Origin: an uncultured Clostridia bacterium
GTDB taxonomy: Bacteria; Bacillota; Clostridia; Oscillospirales; Acutalibacteraceae
Reading direction: 5' to 3'
Assembly: GCA_937896885.1 (NCBI GenBank)
Contig: CALBNX010000027.1
Span: 1 to 28,997, forward strand
DNA: 28,997 nucleotides
Part shown: positions 6,537-15,296 of the stretch, piece by piece
How the letters are laid out: every line of letters starts with the position of its first letter
Position numbering within the stretch: the stretch's first letter is position 1
Notes under the pieces: generated by a model
Told to the model about the DNA's origin: nothing
Seen by the model: only the letters and a program-made list of their open reading frames with translations
Databases searched by the model: none
Made by a program: the position numbers and the translations under genes

Positions 6537-7631
6537 TTAAAATTCATCATTAAAATCGTTGATGTCAAAGGTTTCTACTCCTTCTTTTTTTCGCATAGAA
6601 CTACATATTAACCATACAAGCCATAAATACGGTTCAAATGACAACAACCCTGATATCCAATTTAGCAAATCACTCTTTCTACTTTGCTTTTTATCGACAC
6701 GAAACTGCTCCCAATCAATACCGTAAGGGTAAAGTCCCTCTAATTTTGTCCGCTTCAAGAAACTTTTAAGAAATTCTTTATCCTTGCAAAAGAGCACTAT
6801 GTTTCTAAAACATGCTTGCATTGCTCTTGTTTTAGCTTTATTTAATCGCTTGCTTTTACTTTCATCATAAGAAAACTCATCTGCTAACTGTTCATATTCT
6901 TTTGCAAGCTTATACATACATCCACAATGGCAGCTATATCTAACCGCATGAGAAACGGAATCTTCTCTTTGATAATAATAATATATAGGTGCGTCTGTTA
7001 TTACCATACTATTACTACGAAGTTTAAATTTACATATAAAGAGAGTATCATCCGAGTAATATATATCCGGTCTATATTTTATATTATAATCATCAAGAAT
7101 TTGCTTTTTAAACCAATAGAAGCCCGAACCGGTTGTATAATGTGATGAAAAGCTGTGATATGGATTATCATAATAATGTGGTGGAAATTCATGAAAATTC
7201 ACATCCTCAAGTTTATATTCACTGACTTTTTCCTCCTTGAAAAGCAGTAAATCATTATCACCATTTTCTACTATATCAACAAGGTACTTAAGGCAATTTC
7301 TCTTAATCCAATCATCACCATCAACAAACCACACATATTTGCCTGTTGCGATTTCTAAACCTGTTGACCGAGCTAAAACAACACCTTGGTTTTCCGTATG
7401 TACTACAATAATATTGGTATTAGCTTCTTTATAATTTTCTAATATTGTATGTGTAGCATCACTGGAGCCATCATTAATACAAATAATTTCATAAAGTGAT
7501 TTATCGATATCCTGTTCTAAAAGGGAATTAAGACATCGGTCGATGCACCACTCCAGATTATAAACAGGTATTATGATTGAAAGTAATTTATCGTATTTTT
7601 TATGAGTTGAATTTTCTGACTTTCTATCCAT
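6537..7631 (-). CDS. Family 2 glycosyltransferase
   Basis: A 364-residue GT-A fold glycosyltransferase. The nucleotide-binding N-terminal domain shows LLSIIIPVYNLEWCIDRC, INDGSSDAT and the metal-binding WFVDGDDW. The C-terminal half has a single weak hydrophobic stretch near the end (FEPYLWLVWLIC), which may associate with the membrane. It transfers one sugar in building the lipid-linked repeat unit; donor and acceptor are unknown. The preferred start is the ATG at 7631, with GGAG nine bases upstream. The in-frame ATG at 7646 overlaps the capF stop (TAATG) but has no ribosome site and would add five residues. Confidence 0.85.
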   Translation of the reverse strand: MDRKSENSTHKKYDKLLSIIIPVYNLEWCIDRCLNSLLEQDIDKSLYEIICINDGSSDATHTILENYKEANTNIIVVHTENQGVVLARSTGLEIATGKYVWFVDGDDWIKRNCLKYLVDIVENGDNDLLLFKEEKVSEYKLEDVNFHEFPPHYYDNPYHSFSSHYTTGSGFYWFKKQILDDYNIKYRPDIYYSDDTLFICKFKLRSNSMVITDAPIYYYYQREDSVSHAVRYSCHCGCMYKLAKEYEQLADEFSYDESKSKRLNKAKTRAMQACFRNIVLFCKDKEFLKSFLKRTKLEGLYPYGIDWEQFRVDKKQSRKSDLLNWISGLLSFEPYLWLVWLICSSMRKKEGVETFDINDFNDEF

Positions 7632-7645
7632 AGTTTTATTCTCCA

Positions 7646-8794
7646 TTAAACAATTTCAAAAAATGTGTCAGGATGATTGGGGTCAAACTGTTCATTTGCC
7701 CACATTACTGTTACAAGATTTTCTGTATCGGAAAGATTGATGATGTTGTGAGTATAACCCGGCAACATATGTATTGCCTGAATTTTATCACCTGACACTT
7801 CAAAATTGAGAATTTCCTCCGTGCCTACTTTGCGTTGTTGAACAAGTCCGTGACCTGACACAACAATAAAGAATTCCCACTTTGTGTGGTGCCAATGTTG
7901 ACCCTTTGTAATACCCGGCTTTGAAATATTTATGCTGAACTGACCACATTTTTCGGTTTTAAGAAGTTCAGTAAATGAGCCACGGTCATCACAATTCATT
8001 TTCAAATCAAAAATTGCTTTATCTTTTGGAAAATATGAAAGATAAGTAGAATAGAGTTTTTTAACAAAACTATTATTGGGGATTTCAGGCATAACCAACG
8101 TTTCAGATTGATTTTTAAATGTATAAATCAAATCAACAATTTCACCGAGAGTGATTTTATGCTCAACTGGCACCTTGCAGAAATCTCCGTCACGGGTTTC
8201 CTTACCACAGATTGCATTGATAATTTCTTCAACAACGTCATCAACATAAACAAGTGTCATTGGATGGTTTCTGTCGTTCACCTGAATTGGCAAGTCTTTT
8301 GCAATATTATTACAGAATGTTGCAACTGCGCTGTTATAGTTTGGTCTGCACCATTTACCAAACACATTAGGGTAACGGTAAACAAGCACCTTTGCACCTG
8401 TTTCTCTTGAATATTGAAAAAACAAGTCCTCCCCTGCTTTTTTGCTTTGTCCATAAGGGTTATCAAGTGCTGCCTGAGTGGATGATGACAAAAGTACAGG
8501 GCAAGTATTATTATGCTTTTTAAGAGTATCAAGAAGTGTTGAGGCGAAGCCGAAATTACCTTCCATAAACTCTTCTGTATTCTGTGGTCTGTTAACACCC
8601 GCAAGATTCACTACAAAATCGCAACCATTGCAATAATCATCTAAAAGCGCCTTATCGGTGTCAATGTCAAACTCACAGATTTCTAGGTCCTGTGGTAACT
8701 GTGTAGTTTTATTTTTACCTTCTTTAATTGTGTTGAGTGTTGCAACAAGGTTTTTACCTACAAAACCTTTTGCACCCGTTACAAGAATTTTCAT
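7646..8794 (-). CDS. capF: CapF/FnlB-type bifunctional 3-epimerase/4-reductase (UDP-L-FucNAc synthesis)
   Basis: A 382-residue two-domain enzyme. The N-terminal short-chain dehydrogenase domain (1 to about 250) has VTGAKGFVGKNL for nucleotide binding and YGQSKKAGEDL with the Tyr-x3-Lys pair. The C-terminal cupin (about 265-382) has GQHWHHTKWEFF, the histidine/glutamate metal site, and YTHNIINL. In Staphylococcus CapF the cupin epimerises C3 and the reductase domain reduces C4 of the CapE product to UDP-6-deoxy-L-TalNAc. This fused architecture is diagnostic for the FucNAc route. AGAGGT precedes the ATG at 8794. Its stop touches the first possible start of the GT2 gene downstream. Confidence 0.9.
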   Translation of the reverse strand: MKILVTGAKGFVGKNLVATLNTIKEGKNKTTQLPQDLEICEFDIDTDKALLDDYCNGCDFVVNLAGVNRPQNTEEFMEGNFGFASTLLDTLKKHNNTCPVLLSSSTQAALDNPYGQSKKAGEDLFFQYSRETGAKVLVYRYPNVFGKWCRPNYNSAVATFCNNIAKDLPIQVNDRNHPMTLVYVDDVVEEIINAICGKETRDGDFCKVPVEHKITLGEIVDLIYTFKNQSETLVMPEIPNNSFVKKLYSTYLSYFPKDKAIFDLKMNCDDRGSFTELLKTEKCGQFSINISKPGITKGQHWHHTKWEFFIVVSGHGLVQQRKVGTEEILNFEVSGDKIQAIHMLPGYTHNIINLSDTENLVTVMWANEQFDPNHPDTFFEIV

Positions 8795-8843
8795 AAATAT
8801 ATACCTCTATAAAATTTTTCAACCGACTATAATGATTAAAGAT

Positions 8844-9980
8844 TTAATTTTTTTCAAATTTCTTTACCATCTTTTCAACATCAATAATCCGTCTTTTTTC
8901 TAATAAGAAATACATTATATATGCAACTAAAATAATAACAGGCAAGGTTATACCAAATGATAGCCATGCGGAAGCTTCATAGCTTAATGTTTGTGAAAAT
9001 ACATAATGCAAGAAGTTCTGCAAGCTTAAAATGCATAACCAATGGAACGAATAAATAGTGAAAGATATCTTCCCAAAAAATTTAAAGATTTTATTACTGA
9101 AAAACTTTTGTAGGCTTTCGCTATGGAAAAGAGCATATATACAAAGAGCGCAACCGAAAGCACAAAAAACCTGAGTTTTATTAAATATATTAATATTCTC
9201 CACCCAACGATAAATGCCAACCGGAAGATATGTAATACAGGCAAAATAAAGGCCTACAATCCCTGCAATTACTTTAAATATCTTTTTCAACTTTTCATTG
9301 CCTTCTCGTTCTGTAACGCATATATCGGCTATCAACATACCAATACCAAATGAAAACAAATTTACACTTATATATGTCAATGCAATCGTATAAAGCACAA
9401 TTAACACTTTTCTGAATTTATAGAAAGGTTTTATATTCTTTATTATATATACCATAACAAGTGTAGCAATATATCCAAAAAAGTCGAACTTAATAGTCCA
9501 AAACGGACCGTTATAAGCACTCTTATTGATAAAAGTATCAATAAATGCATCCTTGAGCATCCCAACAAATGATGGTTCAAAATTACAATAAAGTTCCGCC
9601 ATTTCACGACCAATTTTCATATTATAAAGCAAATCAAGCTTCATAAAAATATAGACAAGGAATACAACTACGAAAATCACTGGTATTAATCTAAAATATC
9701 TGTTAATTGATTTTAATATTACAGTCTTTGCCTTAAGTTCATTTTTTTGAAACATAAGGTACGCCGTTAAAAAGCCCGATAAAACGAAGAAATACTGGAC
9801 CGCTGTAGTTCCATTATATAATGCGTTAAACGGAGTGGCATTAAAGAAATTTTCTCCGTTATCCAAAAGGTATAAATCCGGGAAAAACACCACAAAAAAG
9901 TGATTGAAAACTACATTAATGGCCATTATTCCACGAATACCGTCCAAATATGTTAATCTTCTATTATCAACTTGATTCAT
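8844..9980 (-). CDS. Acyltransferase-3 family membrane protein (second in operon)
   Basis: A 378-residue polytopic protein of the acyltransferase-3 family. RRLTYLDGIRGIMAINVVFNHFF holds the typical Arg-Gly start and the conserved histidine of the first membrane segment; YFFVLSGFLTAYLMF follows. It is probably an O-acetyltransferase acting on the polysaccharide or its lipid-linked precursor. The ATG overlaps the capE stop by one base (TAATG), so it is coupled to capE; that pairing suggests, without proof, that the acceptor could be the FucNAc residue. Confidence 0.82.
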   Translation of the reverse strand: MNQVDNRRLTYLDGIRGIMAINVVFNHFFVVFFPDLYLLDNGENFFNATPFNALYNGTTAVQYFFVLSGFLTAYLMFQKNELKAKTVILKSINRYFRLIPVIFVVVFLVYIFMKLDLLYNMKIGREMAELYCNFEPSFVGMLKDAFIDTFINKSAYNGPFWTIKFDFFGYIATLVMVYIIKNIKPFYKFRKVLIVLYTIALTYISVNLFSFGIGMLIADICVTEREGNEKLKKIFKVIAGIVGLYFACITYLPVGIYRWVENINIFNKTQVFCAFGCALCIYALFHSESLQKFFSNKIFKFFGKISFTIYSFHWLCILSLQNFLHYVFSQTLSYEASAWLSFGITLPVIILVAYIMYFLLEKRRIIDVEKMVKKFEKN

Positions 9981-11020
9981 TAGTTATCATGCTCCAATGC
10001 CGCCTGAATATAAGGAAGTGTCAATAACTTAGCTTTAACTTCCTCGACTGTCATAAGCTTGGTATTGTTTGAATTGAACTCTGTGAGAGTGTTTCTCTCT
10101 TTATCACCATCCTTAAAGTATTTATCATAGTTCAGGCCACGTTTATCAGCAGGCACACGATAGAAATCACCCATATCAATAGCGTTTGCACACTCTTCAT
10201 TTGTAAGAAGTGTTTCATACATTTTTTCACCGTGACGAATACCAATAACCTTGATTTCTGTGTCAGGTGCAAAGAGTTCTTTAACAGCCTCTGCAAGAAC
10301 TTCGATTGTGCAAGCAGGTGCTTTCTGTACAAGAATGTCACCACTTTCACCATTCTCAAAAGCAAAGAGAACAAGGTCAACTGCTTCTTCAAGGCTCATT
10401 ACAAAACGAGTCATTGAAGGCTCAGTGATTGTGATTGGCTTACCTTCACGAATCTGGTCAATCCAGAGTGGTACAACTGAACCACGAGAACAAAGAACAT
10501 TACCATAACGAGTACAGCAAATCTTTGTTTTATCGGGCGAAATTGTTCTTGACTTTGCAACAACAACCTTTTCCATCATCGCTTTTGATGTACCCATAGC
10601 ATTAACTGGATATGCTGCCTTGTCTGTTGAAAGACAGATTACAGTCTTCACCCCTGCTTCAATTGCAGCTGTGAGAACATTGTCAGTACCAAGGACATTG
10701 GTTTTAACTGCTTCAACAGGGAAAAATTCACAAGATGGAACTTGTTTAAGCGCTGCAGCATGGAAAATATAATCAACACCATACATAGCGTTCTTAACTG
10801 ACTGTAAATCTCTTACATCGCCGATATAAAACTTAAGTTTATCAGCAACTTCAGGAAAATTCTGTTGAAATTCATGACGCATATCATCCTGTTTTTTCTC
10901 GTCACGTGAGAAAACGCGGATTTCACCAATATCGGTCTCTAAAAATCTTCTGAGAACTGTGTTACCAAATGAACCTGTTCCGCCTGTAATCATAAGTGTT
11001 TTGTCTTTAAAAATACTCAT
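9980..11020 (-). CDS. capE: CapE/FnlA-type UDP-GlcNAc 4,6-dehydratase/5-epimerase (UDP-L-FucNAc synthesis)
   Basis: A 346-residue extended short-chain dehydrogenase. ITGGTGSFGNTVL (about residues 11-23) binds NADP; VFSRDEKKQDDM, AALKQVPSCEFFP and STDKAAYPVNAMGTSKAMME form the active-site region. Met replaces the usual Tyr of the Tyr-x3-Lys motif, as in CapE/WbjB enzymes and unlike PglF/PseB. It makes the 4-keto sugar that CapF and CapG convert to UDP-L-FucNAc. The ATG at 11020 is chosen because AGGAG lies 8 bases upstream; the longer frame would use a GTG at 11029 that overlaps this ribosome site. Preceded by a 78-base gap with no convincing promoter. Confidence 0.9.
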   Translation of the reverse strand: MSIFKDKTLMITGGTGSFGNTVLRRFLETDIGEIRVFSRDEKKQDDMRHEFQQNFPEVADKLKFYIGDVRDLQSVKNAMYGVDYIFHAAALKQVPSCEFFPVEAVKTNVLGTDNVLTAAIEAGVKTVICLSTDKAAYPVNAMGTSKAMMEKVVVAKSRTISPDKTKICCTRYGNVLCSRGSVVPLWIDQIREGKPITITEPSMTRFVMSLEEAVDLVLFAFENGESGDILVQKAPACTIEVLAEAVKELFAPDTEIKVIGIRHGEKMYETLLTNEECANAIDMGDFYRVPADKRGLNYDKYFKDGDKERNTLTEFNSNNTKLMTVEEVKAKLLTLPYIQAALEHDN

Positions 11021-11098
11021 TTTTTTCACTCCTAAATGTATTTCAATCTATATAGAATATGCATTTATTCTATTAATTTGCATTTTCAATTATTTATT

Positions 11099-12010
11099 CT
11101 AGTCTTTGTCAGTTACAATTCTCTCCCAAGCTTCAGGATAAACTTCCTTAAGCCTTTTGACAATTACTTCATTATAACTATTCACAACATTTTCTGTTGC
11201 CATCTGTTCTACCTGAGAATCTTCAACAACAGTGAATATGCGATGATATTTTCTTGTTTTCACAATTTGTGTGCCATTATTTGCGCACATAAACATATAC
11301 CATATATCATCATTCTTATATGCCAATTCACGAATTTTTGCTTCATTACAAGCATCATCGTGGAATGCTTTAAAAGGAATAAGGCATCCTCCACCTGGCG
11401 ACGGATTTATACTGTAAGAAGGCTTTTTCACGCCCACATCAGAAATTGTGTACCATTTGCCTGGATTATACATATTATTTTCGTTAAAGCTTTGTCCACG
11501 TTCTACCACAAGGCAATGAGGATGTTTCCGATGAGTTTTCATCAGACGTTCAACAGCTTTTTTTGAATAAATGATATCGTCATCAAATGTAATAACGACT
11601 TCATTTTCTTTTTGATTTGTTACAGGATAAAAATATTTTTTATGGCCATAGATATCGTGCATCCAGATAATCTCAAGACCATATTTTTGAAGCTCAGTCA
11701 ATGCTTCAGGCAACTTTTTGTCAGGAAACTGTTCTTCAGCTAACCAGAGAATAATTCTGTCAGGTTTATAAGACTGAAGCATCAATGATTTAATCGCAAT
11801 ATGCACAAAAGGGATTCGTGCAGGATAAGAAGTGAGTGATACAATCACCTTTTCTGCACGTTTCTCTGTGTTTAAAGGATTTTGCGGTATTTTTTCTTTT
11901 AATATGCTTTCATTATCAAGTTTAACAATAAACCTATACCATACACCACCAAAATAAGGAACATGTATCGACTCGGGTATTTTTAAAATTTCTGTTATTT
12001 TACGTTTCAT
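11099..12010 (-). CDS. GT-A type glycosyltransferase (DDD motif)
   Basis: A 303-residue protein with a glycosyltransferase-2-like fold. VIVSLTSYPARIPFVHIAI (about residues 55-73) begins the nucleotide-binding region, and FDDDIIYSKKAVERL carries Asp143-Asp145, the probable metal-binding motif. No membrane segments are seen. Similar short proteins with a SLTSYPARI start are found in capsule loci, but the sugar transferred is unknown. The ATG at 12010 has AAAGGA just upstream; the longer frame would need a TTG at 12028. It overlaps the end of the flippase gene by 11 bases. Confidence 0.7.
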   Translation of the reverse strand: MKRKITEILKIPESIHVPYFGGVWYRFIVKLDNESILKEKIPQNPLNTEKRAEKVIVSLTSYPARIPFVHIAIKSLMLQSYKPDRIILWLAEEQFPDKKLPEALTELQKYGLEIIWMHDIYGHKKYFYPVTNQKENEVVITFDDDIIYSKKAVERLMKTHRKHPHCLVVERGQSFNENNMYNPGKWYTISDVGVKKPSYSINPSPGGGCLIPFKAFHDDACNEAKIRELAYKNDDIWYMFMCANNGTQIVKTRKYHRIFTVVEDSQVEQMATENVVNSYNEVIVKRLKEVYPEAWERIVTDKD

Positions 12011-13472
12011 CTTTTTTTCCTTTTTCAAACATATTTTTGACCAAATTTTTTATGTAATTAAAACTATCTATTTTTAATATTACAGAGATAGCAAGATATA
12101 CCGCAATTCCAACTGTCACCTGAACAATCAACATTAACCAGTTATTAATCTCAAAAAATGAAATCGGATATACACAAGCAAACATAATTAAAGAAATCAA
12201 AAGTGATGGTGCTATATCTTTGATTTGTTGTAAGAAATTATAACTCAATATCTTTTTATTGGGAATTGCATCTATAACCGCATTAACTACAGCACCAACA
12301 AGCATACTGATGGCTACCGTTTTAACTCCAAATTGTACTGCAACAATAAGCAAGGATATTCCAATAAGTTTTTTAATAATTTCAATTTTTAAGACGATAT
12401 CGCTCCTGCCCACTGCCTTAATTGCCTGAAGATTATTCATTTCTATCGGCATCATCATAAATGCAAAGGAAAGAATTTGCATATAAAATACACTATCAAG
12501 CCATTTTTCAGTCAAAAGTATTATGGTTAACGGCTTTGCAACTGCTGCTAATCCGGCTAAAATCGGCATAAGTATATATGTACTTGTCTTTATTGTTCTT
12601 CTAAGAATGGCAAGCATTTCCTCTTTAGAGCCTTGCTTTTTAGATATCGCAGGGAAAAGAACACTTTCTATCGTTCCGCCAATATTTGTTTCAATTAATT
12701 GAGGAAAGCTCTGTCCTTTGTTGTAATAGGCCAAATCCGTTGCGCTGTAAAACTTACCTATAACAAGACTGCGTAAATCATTATAAACGCTTTTTATCAA
12801 TGATGCCGTCAGAATTTTCCATCCGTAAGCAAACAAGTCCTTGAAACGAATGAACGAAAATTTGAAATCAGGTCTCCAACGAATCATAAACCATTGAATT
12901 ACTGTTACAGCTGTGATATGAATACAGCTTTGTGCAACTAATGCCCACACGCCATATCCTGAATAAGCCATCCAAATACCTATTGCCGCCGAAAACAATG
13001 TTCCTCCAATAGTTGCCCAAACGGTTTTCTTGAATTGCATAGTTCTTGAGATATGTGCCTGTTGCACACTATTGATAGCGGTTACTATAATCTGAATTCC
13101 CATTACTCTTATGACACTTATTAATAATTGACTATTATAAGCCGAGTAAAAATCTGCGATAATCGGAGCGCAGAAAAACAAAACAGTATATAACAATGCT
13201 GATATTACCAAACCGAAATAAAAGACCGTTGAAAAATCAAGATTATCTGCTTCTTTCTTTTGAATTAGCGACGTGGAAAATCCACTCACAACAAGCTTAT
13301 CACAGATTGTTATAAAAACACTAACTAAAGCAATTATACCGTAATCTTCCGGCAAAAGCAATCTTGCCAATATTATAGAAACAACAAAATTTACTCCCTG
13401 AGCAAAAACTCGTTCAGAAAACTTCCATATAGTGCCTGTAATAGTTTTCCACTTTAAAGAGTTATTATCCAT
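12000..13472 (-). CDS. wzx: Wzx-type polysaccharide flippase (WzxC/TuaB-like)
   Basis: A 490-residue protein with about 14 hydrophobic segments of the MOP superfamily, which flips the undecaprenyl-linked repeat unit across the membrane. The N terminus has IWKFSERVFAQGVNFVVSI, ILARLLLPEDYGIIALVSVF and GFSTSLIQKKEAD, typical of the WzxC/TuaB branch; GTIESVLFPAISKKQG and RTIKTSTYILMPILAGLAA follow in the middle. The ribosome site is modest (GTGAG). Together with the Wzy-like gene it defines Wzx/Wzy-dependent export. Confidence 0.9.
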   Translation of the reverse strand: MDNNSLKWKTITGTIWKFSERVFAQGVNFVVSIILARLLLPEDYGIIALVSVFITICDKLVVSGFSTSLIQKKEADNLDFSTVFYFGLVISALLYTVLFFCAPIIADFYSAYNSQLLISVIRVMGIQIIVTAINSVQQAHISRTMQFKKTVWATIGGTLFSAAIGIWMAYSGYGVWALVAQSCIHITAVTVIQWFMIRWRPDFKFSFIRFKDLFAYGWKILTASLIKSVYNDLRSLVIGKFYSATDLAYYNKGQSFPQLIETNIGGTIESVLFPAISKKQGSKEEMLAILRRTIKTSTYILMPILAGLAAVAKPLTIILLTEKWLDSVFYMQILSFAFMMMPIEMNNLQAIKAVGRSDIVLKIEIIKKLIGISLLIVAVQFGVKTVAISMLVGAVVNAVIDAIPNKKILSYNFLQQIKDIAPSLLISLIMFACVYPISFFEINNWLMLIVQVTVGIAVYLAISVILKIDSFNYIKNLVKNMFEKGKKDET

Positions 13473-13489
13473 TTATCTCACATCCAACT

Positions 13490-14296
13490 TTACAGCTTAC
13501 ATTCAATAATACTCTGGCAACATTCATACACCTCAGATTCAGGTGGAATCTGCATATAATCACCATATCTATTTGTCAAAAACTCATCATAATTCTTAGG
13601 AATAAAGAATTTTTTATCTTCAAATTTATGCTCAATCAAATCTTCAAAAGTATTTCGTGGAATGGGATAAATACCGTTATTGGGGTGAGCAACCTTGTAA
13701 ACATACTTGGTGGGAAGATGCTTAAATATCTTCATTGACCAATCTCGCATCGTATTGATTGCGCCGTAAGGAAGCCAGGAAAATAGCTTATATATCTTTG
13801 CTTTTGTTGCTGAACCATTATAAATTCCGCTTTTCACCTTGCCCACACAAGACCAGAACATTGCAAGCTTAACCTGAATGTTCAAAAAATGCGGTAAAAC
13901 GTTATCAATGGGATGCAAGTCAATAAACACACCTTTGTGTAATTCTGTTAACGATGCCAATTCCTTTTCAAGAAAAACAGTTCCGTTAAGTCTTACCTTA
14001 CCCCAATTGTTCGGATATCGCTTTTCAGCGTGGAAATTACTGAAAAAGATTTTTTCATTGGGATGCTTTTTCATGTATTTTACGAACTTATCATAATCTT
14101 TACGAGGCATACAAATATCAATATCGTGGTCCCATGGAATAAAGCCATTATGTCGTACTGCTCCAATTACAGAACCACCATAAAGTGAGTACCTTAAACC
14201 CTGTTCACGACAAATCTTATCGACTTCTGTTGCAATTTCGAGCATTCTGCCATGCAAAATGTCCATATCATAACCACAAACAGTATATTTACTCAT
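13490..14296 (-). CDS. licD: LicD family phosphotransferase
   Basis: A 268-residue soluble protein of the LicD family, nucleotidyltransferase-fold enzymes that attach phosphocholine or other phospho-groups (from CDP donors) to cell-surface glycans. The signature YSLYGGSVIGAVRHNGFIPW followed by DHDIDICMPRKDYDKF is complete; Asp56, Asp58 and Asp60 are the likely metal ligands. No licA, licB or licC genes for choline uptake and activation are in the window, so the donor could be CDP-choline made elsewhere or a different group such as a phospho-sugar or phospho-alditol. It starts 8 bases after the upstream glycosyltransferase gene, and GGTGAT precedes the ATG. Confidence 0.87.
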   Translation of the reverse strand: MSKYTVCGYDMDILHGRMLEIATEVDKICREQGLRYSLYGGSVIGAVRHNGFIPWDHDIDICMPRKDYDKFVKYMKKHPNEKIFFSNFHAEKRYPNNWGKVRLNGTVFLEKELASLTELHKGVFIDLHPIDNVLPHFLNIQVKLAMFWSCVGKVKSGIYNGSATKAKIYKLFSWLPYGAINTMRDWSMKIFKHLPTKYVYKVAHPNNGIYPIPRNTFEDLIEHKFEDKKFFIPKNYDEFLTNRYGDYMQIPPESEVYECCQSIIECKL

Positions 14297-14303
14297 TTAA
14301 CAA

Positions 14304-15296
14304 TCACCGTTTTAACTTTCTTCTTATACTACCCAATATCAAGTCCATTTTGCCATAACGAATACATTTAAACAAATAAGAACATTTCCTGTAAAACTTA
14401 ATGAAAGGATGTCCATTTGCATATAACAAGTCTAACTCATACATATATTGATAATCAGGCACTATATACTTTGGGTGCTTAATTGGAAAATCCAATTCAT
14501 TAATTGGGTTGTTGAATATTGTCTGCTCTTTTTTTGTTAACAAATGTATTTCTGTATTTGAATGTGTTGAACCATAGGTTAAGCCAATATTGGACACTAG
14601 GTTATTTTTAGGAATAATCGCATATCTGTTATTAAGCATACAATCAAAGCCTAATATACTCTCCCAAAACGCCTTCCCCGTGCTTTGATGTCGACATGCA
14701 TTGTTATACCATATATCAAACTTTTTGCCATATTTTTTTCGAAGATTACTCATAGCATATTCATCCTTCAAGAATGAATATGTCTCATCCCACCCATCAG
14801 CAACTCTTTTCCAGCTTGCCCAGGCACCTGAACCATTATGTGAAAACAAGTAGTCATTTGGACAATGTTCTGATACACCTAAAAGATTGAAACCGCATAT
14901 ATGATTAATTCTTTCATCATATTCATATTTATCAAGAAGTTCCTTGCAATAAGGGAAAAAAGACTGTGAAACTAAAAAATCATCTTCTAAGACTATGCAC
15001 TTATCCACAATTGAAAAAGCCCATTTATGTGCATAAAATGTTGAAGGGTCACAGCCATAGTTTTTTTCATTATACCTTTTATATACTTCGCAATCCCAAT
15101 CAATATCCTCAACAATTTTCCTGCATTTTTCAATATTTTCTATATCATCCGGTCTGTTTTCTCTCGGTCCATCCTGCCACAGTAAAAGTGTACTTGGTCT
15201 CGCCTCTTTAATCGATTCAAAGACCTTTTCTAAGGTATCGGGACGAGCAAAGAAAATAAGCAAAACTGGAACATCTATCTTCCACTTTTTTTTCAC
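14304..15296 (-). CDS. GT-A type glycosyltransferase (HlpA-like, EDD motif)
   Basis: A 330-residue protein. VPVLLIFFARPDTLEKVFESI at the N terminus and CIVLEDDFLVS with Glu104-Asp106 give a family-2-like nucleotide and metal site; WQDGPREN and FNLLGVSEHCP are also seen, plus a GSGAWASWKRVADGWD stretch typical of the group annotated as hemolytic-protein-like glycosyltransferases. The preferred start is a GTG at 15296 that overlaps the upstream polymerase stop (GTGA) with AGGAG 10 bases before it; a longer frame from an ATG at 15353 would lie largely inside the polymerase gene. Donor sugar unknown. Confidence 0.75.
   Translation of the reverse strand: MKKKWKIDVPVLLIFFARPDTLEKVFESIKEARPSTLLLWQDGPRENRPDDIENIEKCRKIVEDIDWDCEVYKRYNEKNYGCDPSTFYAHKWAFSIVDKCIVLEDDFLVSQSFFPYCKELLDKYEYDERINHICGFNLLGVSEHCPNDYLFSHNGSGAWASWKRVADGWDETYSFLKDEYAMSNLRKKYGKKFDIWYNNACRHQSTGKAFWESILGFDCMLNNRYAIIPKNNLVSNIGLTYGSTHSNTEIHLLTKKEQTIFNNPINELDFPIKHPKYIVPDYQYMYELDLLYANGHPFIKFYRKCSYLFKCIRYGKMDLILGSIRRKLKR

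Noticed and set aside
9980..11020. Assigning the dehydratase as PglF/PseB
   Set aside because: It is soluble and has Met instead of Tyr in the Tyr-x3-Lys position, and CapF and CapG are in the same operon; CapE fits better.
11036..11566. 176-residue rightward open frame opposite a glycosyltransferase
   Set aside because: Composition is Phe/Ile/Cys-rich as expected for an antisense frame; the leftward gene has the DDD motif and a ribosome site.
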